Origin: an uncultured Bacilli bacterium
Lineage (GTDB): Bacteria; Bacillota_I; Bacilli_A; RF39; UBA660
Reading direction: 5' to 3'
Assembly: GCA_934168245.1 (NCBI GenBank)
Contig: CAKPMY010000001.1
Span: forward strand, 62,001-126,000
DNA: 64,000 nt
The stretch's first letter is position 1, and every line of letters starts with the position of its first letter. The notes under the pieces were generated by a model. It saw only the letters and a program-made list of their open reading frames with translations. It did no database searches and was not told the origin of the DNA. A program made the position numbers and the translations under genes. This document shows, one piece after another, positions 19,018 through 29,805 of the stretch.

Positions 19018-20199
19018 TTAATAACCATATCCAGAAACTATTTTATAAGCAATATCTGTCAAAGTAGTATCATTTATTTCATCTACAACTACTATATCAG
19101 CACAATCAGAATTATACTTATCTAACATATATAATCGCGTATAATCTATATCAGTAATATGATTGCCAAAGAAAATCAGTTTCATTTCATTACCAAGTTT
19201 AGGCTCCGTCATTATTCCCCCACCATAAGAATAATATTTTCCTTTAACATTATAAGTAGTTAACTTTTCTTCTTCTGAAACAACAATTTTTCTACCAACA
19301 TTATACTCCTCCGCAGCCTCAGTAATTTCTGAATCCTTAAACGTATAATCAGAAGAAATATAATTCAAATAAGCATATATTTTATTATTAACACTATAGA
19401 TACTCCAATCAATAATCATTCCATTAATACTGTCTTCATAATCAGTATATGCATACATAGAATATTTATTATTCTCTTCTCCTTCTTCAACCCTAGTAAA
19501 ACCATTAAACCAATCAGTTTCAAGATATTTATCTATTCCCCAAGGAAAATCATCATAAGACTTCAACAAACCTCTTTCATTTAACTCATTTTTAAAATCT
19601 ATCACCGTAGGTAATTTTGAAACATCTACTGCTATTTTATTTGGTGACATAATACTTAATCTAAATACTATAAATGGTACAGCAAAAAATAAAACTATAC
19701 CTACTAACCATTTTTTTACATTTAGATTAAAACATAGTAATAAAATTATTATACTAGGAAGAACTAAAAAAAGTATAAAACCAATTATTAATCCTAAACC
19801 AACTTCCCGCAAACCAAACTCATCATAAAGAAGAAACAAAATATATAAAATATCAACAACAAGAGATAATATATTAAATACTTTAACCCTAGTTAATGCT
19901 TTTTCATTATTACTAAGTAAGTATTTTTTACAATTTTTAAGTCCCAAATAAAATAATATAACAGGTACTGAAAGATATAATAATGCTATTATTGTAAGTC
20001 CCGTCCCCAAACCTTTCCACATATCACTAGTAGATGTGAAATCTAAAATAACAATCCCACCCGCAAGAATTAACACTAAAATGAGAAGTCCAATTAATTC
20101 TTTACGAAATATATTAGAAACTTTATATAGTTTCTTTTGCCAATCATTTAATCCTTCTAAAATCTTTTCATTTTCATTCTCTTTACCACTCTTCTTCAC
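19018..20199 (-). CDS. Polytopic membrane protein with extracytoplasmic domain
   Basis: A 393-residue protein without a family I recognise. The first half has about five or six membrane helices (for example LIGLLILVLILAGGIVILDF, LGLIIGFILFLVLPSIIILL). The second half (~190-393) is soluble with Tyr/Asp-rich segments and reads like an extracytoplasmic domain. Start is GTG 20199, with AAGGAG 8 nt upstream. It has its own SigA-type promoter and terminator, so it is a single-gene unit. Confidence 0.7.
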   Translation of the reverse strand: MKKSGKENENEKILEGLNDWQKKLYKVSNIFRKELIGLLILVLILAGGIVILDFTSTSDMWKGLGTGLTIIALLYLSVPVILFYLGLKNCKKYLLSNNEKALTRVKVFNILSLVVDILYILFLLYDEFGLREVGLGLIIGFILFLVLPSIIILLLCFNLNVKKWLVGIVLFFAVPFIVFRLSIMSPNKIAVDVSKLPTVIDFKNELNERGLLKSYDDFPWGIDKYLETDWFNGFTRVEEGEENNKYSMYAYTDYEDSINGMIIDWSIYSVNNKIYAYLNYISSDYTFKDSEITEAAEEYNVGRKIVVSEEEKLTTYNVKGKYYSYGGGIMTEPKLGNEMKLIFFGNHITDIDYTRLYMLDKYNSDCADIVVVDEINDTTLTDIAYKIVSGYGY

Positions 20200-20225
20200 C
20201 GCTACAACTCCTTTATCTTATCTAG

Positions 20226-20255
20226 AGTATACCATAACTCTTTTATTTCTATCAA
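20226..20255 (-). promoter_or_regulatory. SigA-type promoter for membrane protein gene
   Basis: TTGATA (20255-20250), 18-bp spacer, TATACT (20231-20226), about 27 bp before the GTG start. Confidence 0.65.
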
Positions 20256-20377
20256 CATTCAAATAAACTAAGAATTAAAAAGTCTAACTTTTTCCGCATA
20301 CACAAAGCGATACATCAATTTGCAAATATACTTATAAATAAAAAATTAGAGTTTTTAGTTTTAATCTTTTTTGATGT

Positions 20378-20408
20378 GGATTCGATTCTATCGAGTCCAT
20401 TTTTGTTT
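20378..20408 (+). terminator. Orphan plus-strand terminator-like hairpin
   Basis: GGATTCGAT, loop TCT, ATCGAGTCC, then ATTTTTGTTT. No plus-strand gene precedes it. Between 20256 and 20377 I see no ORF; a short RNA is possible. Bases 20256-20440 hold nothing else I can name. Confidence 0.4.
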
Positions 20409-20440
20409 AATAATAACCTGAACGCACTTTCCTTATATAC

Positions 20441-20493
20441 AAAAAAAACGGCTTTTTACAAGTCGTTTTAAATTTCCACTCGAAAAATCGAGT
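20441..20493 (-). terminator. Terminator region downstream of tRNA-Leu
   Basis: Two hairpins follow the tRNA on the minus strand: ACTCGA-TTTT-TCGAGT (20493-20478) and an imperfect AAACG...CGTTT stem (about 20468-20446) ending in a run of eight T. Confidence 0.6.
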
Positions 20494-20505
20494 TTTCTAT
20501 CAATC

Positions 20506-20592
20506 TGGTGCTCGTATCCGGACTTGAACCGGAACTCTATCGCTAGAAGTAGATTTTGAGTCTACCGCGTCTACCAATTCCGCCATACGAGC
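20506..20592 (-). tRNA. tRNA-Leu (CAA)
   Basis: An 87-nt class II tRNA. The acceptor stem GCTCGTA pairs with TACGAGC, A73 is followed by encoded CCA, and the D arm reads GGCGGAATTGGTAGACGC. The anticodon stem-loop GTAGA-CTCAAAA-TCTAC gives anticodon CAA. A long variable arm follows, then T arm GGTTCAAGTCC. The long variable arm and CAA anticodon identify leucine, reading UUG. Confidence 0.95.
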
Positions 20593-20684
20593 AACTACAT
20601 ATTGATTATAACATACTTTTTAAAATTTTGTTCCTCTAAATTACTAAAATATCTCTAAATTCAAATTACTTCCAAAAAGCCAAC

Positions 20685-21344
20685 CTAATTAAACTTCAAT
20701 TCAATATTAGTCTTACCACCCTTACTCTTTTCACTCTTTAAAATATTTACTTCTACCAAAGAATCATTATCCTTACGATCATAACATAAATATATTATAT
20801 TTTCTAAATCCTTTAAAACCGACTCTTCTATTTCTAACTCATCTATAGTAATTTTATCCATTCTAGGTAACTGACTTAATACTACTACTGCCACATCACA
20901 TTTCTTTGCTAAAGACACTAATTCATTCAATATATAAGAATTAAAATCTCTCCTTCTAACCGTACTAATAGTACATGGTATTAATTGCATATAATCAATA
21001 ACAACTAAAGACAAATCTGTATTAGCCTTCTTTAACTCTACACACTGCCTAACTATATCCCGAACTGTATTATCACTACCATATTCATATATAAATACAT
21101 TTTCTTTAGAATAATCCCTATTAAATAGCTTATTTATTCTTGCCAATACCTGTTTCAAAGATAACTCATAATTAAATAAAGCACTCACTCCATTATCTTT
21201 ATTATTGTTAACTACATTTAAAGCAAACGTACTTTTACCCATACCAGGTCTAGAACATATTAAACTTATCCTACCTCTTTTTAACCCTTCACTACCTAAC
21301 AAATTATCTACATTTTCAAAGCCTGTTCTTATTACATTACCCAT
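20685..21344 (-). CDS. Stand-alone DnaB-like RecA-fold ATPase
   Basis: A 219-residue protein matching only the C-terminal helicase half of DnaB. It has Walker A SRPGMGKST (residues ~31-39), ELSLKQVLARIN (DnaB motif 1a type), Walker B VVIDYMQLI (~115-123) and VVVLSQLPR (motif 3). The N-terminal primase-binding domain and linker helix of replicative DnaB (about 450 residues) are absent, so it is unlikely to be the replicative helicase. A KaiC/RadA-like or regulatory ATPase role is possible. Start ATG 21344 has GGGAGGA. The gene has its own promoter downstream of scpB. Confidence 0.75.
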   Translation of the reverse strand: MGNVIRTGFENVDNLLGSEGLKRGRISLICSRPGMGKSTFALNVVNNNKDNGVSALFNYELSLKQVLARINKLFNRDYSKENVFIYEYGSDNTVRDIVRQCVELKKANTDLSLVVIDYMQLIPCTISTVRRRDFNSYILNELVSLAKKCDVAVVVLSQLPRMDKITIDELEIEESVLKDLENIIYLCYDRKDNDSLVEVNILKSEKSKGGKTNIELKFN

Positions 21345-21391
21345 AGTATCCTCCCTAACTCCAAGAAAAAATCCACTTCATCTAAAACACT

Positions 21392-21420
21392 ATTCTATAA
21401 TAGTAACTACAAATTTACAA
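21392..21420 (-). promoter_or_regulatory. SigA-type promoter for DnaB-like gene
   Basis: TTGTAA (21420-21415), 17-bp spacer, TAGAAT (21397-21392), about 48 bp before the start. Confidence 0.55.
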
Positions 21421-21514
21421 GTACACACTTGCAAGAAAAAGATCAATCTACCAACCATTTCCATTCAAAAAATGCCCACTTCCAACAACTTAAATCCAAA
21501 TAAAAAAGAAGAAG

Positions 21515-22093
21515 TTATTCCTCAACCTCCTCTTTATACTTAGAAGTATATAAGTCTGATTCTCCGCTCTCTTCTTTTTCACTCTCTTCAATAAAACTAT
21601 TCATATCAGGTAAGTCCTTAATCGTAGACAAACCAAAATAATCTAAAAATTCACTAGTAGTCTCATACAAAATAGGTCTACCAGGTAAATCACTTCTACC
21701 AACTTCTTTTATAAATCCTTTCGCAACCAATTTTCTAATAATCTGAGTAGTCCCAACACCTCGCATTGTATCTATTTGTACTCTTGTAATTGGTTCATTA
21801 TAAGCAATAATTGCCAAGGTCTCTAATGCTGCCTGACTCAAAGTATTAGTCTCCGGATTCTCTAAAAGTTTTTGATAGTACTCCCTATGTTCATACTTAG
21901 TCGTAAGTTTAAATCTATTACCTAAAAAATCTATTCTTAATCCTCTATTTTCATCTTCATAATCATGCTTCAATTCATATAAAAGTCTCTTAGACCCTTC
22001 TTCATCTACTTCTAGGACATCTTCTATCTGATCCAGCGTAAGTCCTTCCTCACCCACAACAAATAAAAGCCCCTCTAAAACTGCTTTCTTCAT
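21515..22093 (-). CDS. scpB: Segregation and condensation protein B
   Basis: A 192-residue winged-helix protein with the ScpB signature (ALETLAIIAYNEPITRVQID, MRGVGT, GRPILYETTSEFLDYFGL). ScpB joins ScpA and SMC to form the condensin that compacts and segregates the chromosome in the cytoplasm. The length and acidic C-terminal tail are normal for the family. It lies 2 nt after scpA, the usual operon order. Confidence 0.95.
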   Translation of the reverse strand: MKKAVLEGLLFVVGEEGLTLDQIEDVLEVDEEGSKRLLYELKHDYEDENRGLRIDFLGNRFKLTTKYEHREYYQKLLENPETNTLSQAALETLAIIAYNEPITRVQIDTMRGVGTTQIIRKLVAKGFIKEVGRSDLPGRPILYETTSEFLDYFGLSTIKDLPDMNSFIEESEKEESGESDLYTSKYKEEVEE

Positions 22094-22095
22094 AC

Positions 22096-22800
22096 CTACA
22101 CCGCCTCACAAATAATATCATCAAATGTCCCATTCTGAGTAATTGTAAGTTCATGACTCTTAGCCATTTCTAAAACCGCCAAGAAAGTCGCAATAACATA
22201 CTCTTTAGAAACAACTGGAAAAAGTTCAAAAAATGATACTCTCTTCTTAGTCTTTAATAAATTCTTAATATCATGTCTTCTCGATGAAACTGTAACTTCA
22301 TTTACTGTAATCTTAGTTTGTAAAGGTTTAGTCTCCCTTTTTCTTTCCAAATACTTCTTAAACGCCTCTACCAAATCATCTAAAGTAACATCAGTCGTAA
22401 TACTAACATCTTCTTCTACATAATTTCTAATATTTTCAGGTGCCTTAGTATAAATCTCTTTTCTTAAATTTTCCTTATCTTGAAGTACTTTAGTAATCTC
22501 CTTATATGCCTGATACTCTAACAGTCTATTAACAAGTTCTTCTCTTGGATCTTCTTCCTCTCCCTCATCATTCTTAGGATTAGGTAGTAACAACTTAGAT
22601 TTTATTTCAATAAGTTCCGAAGCCATAACCAAATATTCAGATGCAATCTCTAAATTCATCTTCTCTTGTAAATCCAAATAATTCATATATTGTTCAGTAA
22701 TCTTTTCTATTTCTATATCCATTATATTCATTTTACTTTCTTTAATAAGATGCAACAATAAATCTAATGGTCCTTCAAACTCATTAATCTTAAAATCCAT
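22096..22800 (-). CDS. scpA: Segregation and condensation protein A
   Basis: A 234-residue kleisin opening with the diagnostic FEGPLDLLLHLIKESKMNIMD, then ITEQYMNYL and the SELIEIKSKLLLP segment. The C-terminal winged helix holds FLAVLEMAKSHELTITQNG. ScpA bridges the SMC heads and binds ScpB. Start ATG 22800 is preceded by AGGTTC. It is divergent from the RNHCP gene, and a -10-like TATACT lies about 40 bp upstream. Confidence 0.95.
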   Translation of the reverse strand: MDFKINEFEGPLDLLLHLIKESKMNIMDIEIEKITEQYMNYLDLQEKMNLEIASEYLVMASELIEIKSKLLLPNPKNDEGEEEDPREELVNRLLEYQAYKEITKVLQDKENLRKEIYTKAPENIRNYVEEDVSITTDVTLDDLVEAFKKYLERKRETKPLQTKITVNEVTVSSRRHDIKNLLKTKKRVSFFELFPVVSKEYVIATFLAVLEMAKSHELTITQNGTFDDIICEAV

Positions 22801-22916
22801 ATCAAGAACCTACTTTCTAATAATGTCTACATTACAAGTATAACAAATTTTTCTCATTAAGAAAAATATATTTTATTTTTTACTCAAAAACACTTATAAT
22901 ATTCATAGGTGATTTT

Positions 22917-23219
22917 ATGAAACAATTCACAATGCGTGATGAAAAATTTATCTGCGAAAACTGTCACAAAGAAGTATCTCCTCTAGGCTATACCGCAAGA
23001 GATCATTGTCCATATTGTCTTTACTCTAAACATGTTGATATAAATCCCGGCGATCGAGAAAATACTTGTAAAGGTCTTCTAAAACCAATCGGTATCGAAA
23101 AATTTAAAGATACTTACAAAATACTTTATCGTTGTGAAAAATGTCTCGAGCTTCATAAAAATATAGTTGCTAAAGACGATGACATGAACATGATAATAAA
23201 AATATCAAGTAATAATTAA
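22917..23219 (+). CDS. RNHCP-domain zinc protein
   Basis: A 100-residue protein with the RNHCP domain layout: FICENCHKEV, then DHCPYCLYSKHVD, NPGDRENTCKGLLKPIG and YRCEKCLELHKNIVAKDDD. Four Cys/His pairs suggest zinc binding. The family is widespread in Firmicutes but its function is not established. Start ATG 22917 has AGGTGA upstream; a -10-like TATAAT sits at 22895-22900. One of only three convincing plus-strand genes in the window. Confidence 0.9.
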   Translation: MKQFTMRDEKFICENCHKEVSPLGYTARDHCPYCLYSKHVDINPGDRENTCKGLLKPIGIEKFKDTYKILYRCEKCLELHKNIVAKDDDMNMIIKISSNN

Positions 23220-23250
23220 ACCAGTCCAACTCCTTGAACTGGTTTTTATT
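23219..23250 (+). terminator. Terminator after RNHCP gene
   Basis: AACCAGT, loop, ACTGGTT, then TTTATTTT on the plus strand, starting at the stop codon. It may also act weakly on the minus strand for the protease gene ending at 23251. Confidence 0.7.
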
Positions 23251-26049
<2,799 letters not shown>

Positions 26050-26094
26050 CTTATCACCTACATTATTCTAATAATAGAATAACATATTTATAAA

Positions 26095-26118
26095 GAAAAA
26101 AACAGATACAATTCTGTT
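26095..26118 (-). terminator. Terminator of spoVA operon
   Basis: Minus-strand AACAGA, loop ATTGTA, TCTGTT, then TTTTTTC. The stem begins in the TAA stop of spoVAE. Confidence 0.75.
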
Positions 26119-26467
26119 AATTTCTCGGTTTAAATATAAGGGCAAATACAAATGAAAATATAATAGCAGCTGTAATACCCGTAGCCGTTAAATCAAACAT
26201 TCCCATAAGTATTCCAACAACTCCCAAACTATTAGCCTTCGCCAAAGCCCCATGTATAAGTGAATGACCAAAACTAGTTATTGGTACCATTGCTCCTCCA
26301 CCTACTACTTTAATAATATAGTCATACCAACTAAAACTATCTAAGAATGCTCCTACTACAACTAAAATACTAGTTATATGCCCTGGAGTCAACTTAGTAT
26401 TATCTAAAATTATTTGTGAAATCATACATACAAATCCACAAAACAAAAATGAATTAATAAGAAGCAC
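26117..26467 (-). CDS. spoVAE: Stage V sporulation protein AE
   Basis: A 116-residue membrane protein with three or four helices and the SpoVAE signature (TPGHITSILVVVGAFLDSFS, PITSFGHSLIHGALAKA). It is part of the SpoVA channel that moves dipicolinic acid into the forespore and releases it at germination. The start is GTG 26467, overlapping the stop of spoVAD, with GGAGGTGG upstream. Last gene of the spoVAC-spoVAD-spoVAE set. Confidence 0.9.
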   Translation of the reverse strand: MLLINSFLFCGFVCMISQIILDNTKLTPGHITSILVVVGAFLDSFSWYDYIIKVVGGGAMVPITSFGHSLIHGALAKANSLGVVGILMGMFDLTATGITAAIIFSFVFALIFKPRN

Positions 26468-27459
26468 TATACCACCTCCAAACTAATAGCATGAGCAATA
26501 GAATTAATATTTTGTTTTTGATATAAAAGTGTTGGCGAAAATAAAGCCCCCGTTGCAATTAATAAAACTCTTCTTAACTTCTTAGTCTTAAGTTGATTAT
26601 AAACATACCCATAGTTTACTAATGCACTACACACCGGACCCGATCCCCCTGCTAAAACTTCTGGTTGTTTTTCTAAATCATAAAGCATTACTCCACAATC
26701 ATTATAGTTTTTACTTAAATCCATCTTATAATTAACTTCCATATAATCTTTAACAATCTCTTTTCCATATCTTCCTAAGTCTCCAGTCAAAATCAAATCA
26801 TAATATTCAGGCCCTCTTCCAGTCTCATCAAAATGTCTCTTCATAACATCAATTGCCGCTGGAGCCATAACTCTACCCATATCATTAGGATCATTCTCAT
26901 CCATATCAATAATCTTACCTAAAGTAGCACACTCAACTTTAACATCAGTCTTTTCATTAACTAAGACAATAGAGGCTGCCCCAGTGGCTGTAAATGTTGC
27001 CCCTCTAGGTCTAGGAGCCCCATACTCCGTAGGATTTCTAAATTGTTTTTCGCTACTCATATTATGAGAAGAAACTACACATAAAGCATTCTTTACTTGT
27101 TTACTATTTATAAAATTAGCAGCAATTATCATCTCTAAAACACTACTACTACAAGCCCCATACACACCTATAAAACCATTTCCATATCCTAAAGTTCCAT
27201 AAGTAGAAGCCGTAATCTGATTAAGTAAATCTCCTCCAAGTACAATATCAAATTCATTCTTTAAAATACCTGTCTTCTTAACCGCATAACTAAGCGAATC
27301 TTTAACTAATTTTATCTCAGCCTTCTCCCAAGAATCTTCTCCAAAATATAAATCATTATATGTCTTATCAAAATACTTCTTCAAAGGTCCATTCTTCTCA
27401 TAAACACCTGCCACTAAAGCCGTATCTTTTACATAAACATTATTATACTTAAAAGTCAT
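26467..27459 (-). CDS. spoVAD: Stage V sporulation protein AD
   Basis: A 330-residue thiolase/KAS-III-fold protein. GVYGACSSSVLEMI carries the Cys at the usual thiolase position, and ATFTATGAASIVL, DLILTGDLGRYG and GGSGPVCSAL are typical of SpoVAD. SpoVAD binds dipicolinic acid and is a soluble partner of the SpoVA channel in the spore inner membrane. Full length. Start ATG 27459 overlaps spoVAC by 4 nt, indicating coupled translation. Confidence 0.95.
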   Translation of the reverse strand: MTFKYNNVYVKDTALVAGVYEKNGPLKKYFDKTYNDLYFGEDSWEKAEIKLVKDSLSYAVKKTGILKNEFDIVLGGDLLNQITASTYGTLGYGNGFIGVYGACSSSVLEMIIAANFINSKQVKNALCVVSSHNMSSEKQFRNPTEYGAPRPRGATFTATGAASIVLVNEKTDVKVECATLGKIIDMDENDPNDMGRVMAPAAIDVMKRHFDETGRGPEYYDLILTGDLGRYGKEIVKDYMEVNYKMDLSKNYNDCGVMLYDLEKQPEVLAGGSGPVCSALVNYGYVYNQLKTKKLRRVLLIATGALFSPTLLYQKQNINSIAHAISLEVV

Positions 27460-27899
27460 GCTCCACCTCCTATTAAGAATCTAATCATTCCAAAAAACCA
27501 AGCAGCAACAACCCCATATAAAATAACCGAACCTGCTAACTTAAAAATATTAGACCCAATTCCATATATTGGACCCTCTTTTTTATAATCAAGTGCTGCA
27601 CTAGTCATAGAATGTGCAAATCCTGTAATAGGTATCAATAAACCACACTTAAACTTTGTCACTAACTTATCAAAAAAACCTAAAGCCGTAGATAAACTCG
27701 CAATAAATATCATAATAATAATCATAAATGTAGATGCCTCAGTCCTAGAAACATGATAAAGACAACATAATAATTCAATTATCCCTTCACCTAACATTCC
27801 AACTATTCCACCAACTATAAACGCCACTAAAGCATTCTTTCCTCTAGTCTCTTCTGCTTTATGAATATCCGCAATTTTTTTATAACTTTTTTTATCCAT
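27456..27899 (-). CDS. spoVAC: Stage V sporulation protein AC
   Basis: About 147 residues with four membrane helices and the SpoVAC/AE-type motif CGLLIPITGFAHSMTSAALD. It is a SpoVA channel subunit with reported mechanosensitive behaviour in Bacillus. Start is set at ATG 27899 (MDKKSYKKIADIH) with GGTGATG upstream; an in-frame codon at 27920 is less likely. First gene of the spoVA set, separated from sigF by a strong terminator, so it should have its own forespore promoter; I see only a weak candidate (TGTATT with ATGCTATT, about 27940-27910). Confidence 0.9.
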   Translation of the reverse strand: MDKKSYKKIADIHKAEETRGKNALVAFIVGGIVGMLGEGIIELLCCLYHVSRTEASTFMIIIMIFIASLSTALGFFDKLVTKFKCGLLIPITGFAHSMTSAALDYKKEGPIYGIGSNIFKLAGSVILYGVVAAWFFGMIRFLIGGGA

Positions 27900-27942
27900 A
27901 ATCATCACCAGTAATAGCATTTCCCAAATAAATAAAATAATA

Positions 27943-27973
27943 CAAAAAACTTAAGAATATTTCATCTTAAGTT
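27943..27973 (-). terminator. Terminator between sigF and spoVAC
   Basis: A perfect 9-bp stem AACTTAAGA / TCTTAAGTT with an 8-nt loop, followed on the minus strand by TTTTT. It begins at the sigF stop codon. Confidence 0.8.
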
Positions 27974-28610
27974 ATAAAGCCACTCTTAATTTTTCTAAAA
28001 TCTTACCTTCTTTTCTAGAAACTTGTACTTGACTAATACCAAGTTCTCTACTTGCTTCACTCTGAGTCATATCTTCATAATATCTAGCAATTATTAAATT
28101 CTTCTCTTCGACAGACAATCTACTAATCTCACGTTTTAAATCTAAAATTTCCGGACTAGTTTCCTTATCATATGAAGCAACAGAATTATAAAACTCTGGA
28201 AGTTCTTCATCCACACTATAATCTAAACTTCTAACATCCAAAGCCGCAACTCTTGCTTCTTCTATTTTCTCCTCATCTATTTCCAAAAATAAAGAAAGCT
28301 CCGTAGTAGTTGGTTCTCTTCCCAACCTTTGACTCATCTGTTCACTAGCCTTTTCAATACTTTGATTCAATTTAACTAAATCACTAGATATTTTAACTAA
28401 TCCTGCTTCTCTAACATATTTACGTACTTCTCCTAATACATAGTAATAAGCATATGTCGAAAACTTCGTATTTAAACTACTATCAAAATTATGATATGCA
28501 TTAATTAATCCAATCATTCCTACCTGATACAAATCATCTCTTTCAAAATACTTTGTATATCTCTGAATAATACCATATACTAATCCCTCATAATTTAATA
28601 GTTCTTCCAT
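27972..28610 (-). CDS. sigF: Sporulation sigma factor, SigF/SigG type
   Basis: A 212-residue sigma-70 family protein. Region 2 (DDLYQVGMIGLINAYHNFDS, TKFSTYAYYYVLGEVRKYVR) is followed by region 3 (LGREPTTTELS) and region 4 (SVEEKNLIIARYYEDMTQSE, LGISQVQVSRKEGKILEKL). The region 4 helix SQVQVSRKE is that of SigF/SigG. It is about 40 residues shorter at the N-terminus than Bacillus SigF (about 255). It lies 10 nt downstream of the SpoIIAA-like gene with no spoIIAB between. Placement suggests SigF rather than SigG. Start ATG 28610 has GAAAGGAG. Confidence 0.85.
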   Translation of the reverse strand: MEELLNYEGLVYGIIQRYTKYFERDDLYQVGMIGLINAYHNFDSSLNTKFSTYAYYYVLGEVRKYVREAGLVKISSDLVKLNQSIEKASEQMSQRLGREPTTTELSLFLEIDEEKIEEARVAALDVRSLDYSVDEELPEFYNSVASYDKETSPEILDLKREISRLSVEEKNLIIARYYEDMTQSEASRELGISQVQVSRKEGKILEKLRVAL

Positions 28611-28620
28611 ACTCTCCTTT

Positions 28621-28953
28621 CTAAATACTAAAACACTTTAATGCCTCAAACTCATCCTTTACATAAAATAATCTTGATGAATCTCTTATTCCCTTAAATA
28701 CATCACTAATTCCACATAAAACTACTTTTCCACAACTTAAAAATATTTCAACTAATTTTCTTTGGAAATCCCTAAAAATATTTTCATCGGTCTGTCTTAC
28801 ATGATTAAAATCAAATATAAAAAAATGCATTCCCTGCTTATAAAGTAAATAATCTATTTCTTCATCTAGTTTCTTAAATGTCTTATTAGTTAAATCACCT
28901 TCTAACTTAATTACTGTAAATCCTTTAACTACTCCAACATCCATTTCTAACAT
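28621..28953 (-). CDS. spoIIAA: SpoIIAA-like STAS protein lacking phospho-serine
   Basis: A 110-residue STAS-domain protein aligning by eye with SpoIIAA: VGVVKGFTVIKLEGDLTNKT, IFDFNHVRQTDEN, GKVVLCGISDVFKGIRDSSR. In Bacillus subtilis SpoIIAA the switch is MDSSGLG with Ser58 phosphorylated by SpoIIAB; here the matching residues are T55-D56-E57-N58, so neither serine is present. The usual partner spoIIAB is also missing from the operon. It is therefore a diverged anti-anti-sigma factor, acting unphosphorylated or through another route. Start ATG 28953 has GAGAGGTGG. First gene after the Spo0A-box promoter. Confidence 0.8.
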   Translation of the reverse strand: MLEMDVGVVKGFTVIKLEGDLTNKTFKKLDEEIDYLLYKQGMHFFIFDFNHVRQTDENIFRDFQRKLVEIFLSCGKVVLCGISDVFKGIRDSSRLFYVKDEFEALKCFSI

Positions 28954-28993
28954 GAATCCACCTCTCTATATTAATATAATGTTAGTCTCTTTA

Positions 28994-29049
28994 ATTATCT
29001 ACCAATTCGACAAAATCTGTCAAAATATTCGTTCGACAAATCTCGACAA
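28994..29049 (-). promoter_or_regulatory. Promoter with Spo0A boxes upstream of spoIIAA
   Basis: On the minus strand TTGTCGAA occurs at 29039-29032 and 29013-29006, and TTGTCGAG at 29049-29042. The consensus Spo0A box is TTGTCGAA, so two are exact and one differs at one base. A SigA-like TTGACA (29023-29018) with TAGATAAT (29001-28994) lies among them, with one box in the promoter spacer. This is the arrangement expected for a Spo0A-controlled spoIIA promoter; no clear SigH -35 is visible. Confidence 0.75.
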
Positions 29050-29062
29050 AAAAGAAGAAAAG

Positions 29063-29791
29063 TTAATACCTTTTCTCCCACTCAATCAACTTAGCATGTA
29101 CCACAAACTTCTCTCTCGTATCATAACAAGTAGCCAAAGTAAGTATTTTATCACTTGGTACAATTTCTAATTCATCATATTTAACTAAACTTCTCTTCTT
29201 AATTAAATCGATAAAATTTAAAAACTCCTCATTACTATCATAACCAGTATATAAATAATCATTAGTATTCGTAATTCTATAAATACTAAATATTTTAAAT
29301 ATATAATTATTATAAGGAGTAGAAATATAAACTAACTTCTCACTACCATCTTTATTAATTAAATCTCGTAAACTTCCAAACATAGTTCCATCTTCTCTAC
29401 CATGTCCATAAATAATATTATTACTAACTAAATCATCTATATCATTTCTATAATCTGTATATATCCATCCTGCATAATTAAAAGACTTATCATATGAATG
29501 AGTTAAATAGTAAGAATTATCTTTATGTTTAACAACTGGAAAATTAACAGAAGTATCATCTACTTTTATCCAAGCCACTACTTCATTATTAATTTTAGCA
29601 AGTTCTGTGAAATCAACAGAAAGAAAAGTACTAATTGGATTAATCTCTATCCTAGTAACTTCTTGAACTAACTTAATACTCTCTTTAGTCTTCTTATTAT
29701 CTTCATTCCAATTAACAATATAAAAAAAAGAAAAGAGCATAGCGCCTAAAGAAGATATTAATAAAACTATTGGTATTAACATTTTCTTCAT
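29063..29791 (-). CDS. srtB: Class B sortase
   Basis: About 242 residues with an N-terminal membrane anchor. The sortase domain carries catalytic His in NIIYGHGREDGTMFGSL, Cys in LTLATCYD and Arg in TREKFVVHAKL. NFPVVKHKDNSYYLTHSYDK is typical of class B. Class B enzymes anchor proteins to peptidoglycan or, in some pilus islands, attach the basal pilin. Start ATG 29791 has AAAGGAG 7 nt upstream. Last gene of the pilus island. Confidence 0.9.
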   Translation of the reverse strand: MKKMLIPIVLLISSLGAMLFSFFYIVNWNEDNKKTKESIKLVQEVTRIEINPISTFLSVDFTELAKINNEVVAWIKVDDTSVNFPVVKHKDNSYYLTHSYDKSFNYAGWIYTDYRNDIDDLVSNNIIYGHGREDGTMFGSLRDLINKDGSEKLVYISTPYNNYIFKIFSIYRITNTNDYLYTGYDSNEEFLNFIDLIKKRSLVKYDELEIVPSDKILTLATCYDTREKFVVHAKLIEWEKRY

Positions 29792-29805
29792 ATACATGCT
29801 CCTTT

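Noticed and set aside
20378..20400. Fragment of a tRNA T-arm and acceptor (GGATTCGATTC...)
   Set aside because: It folds as a simple 9-bp hairpin followed by T residues and has no D-arm or anticodon arm upstream.
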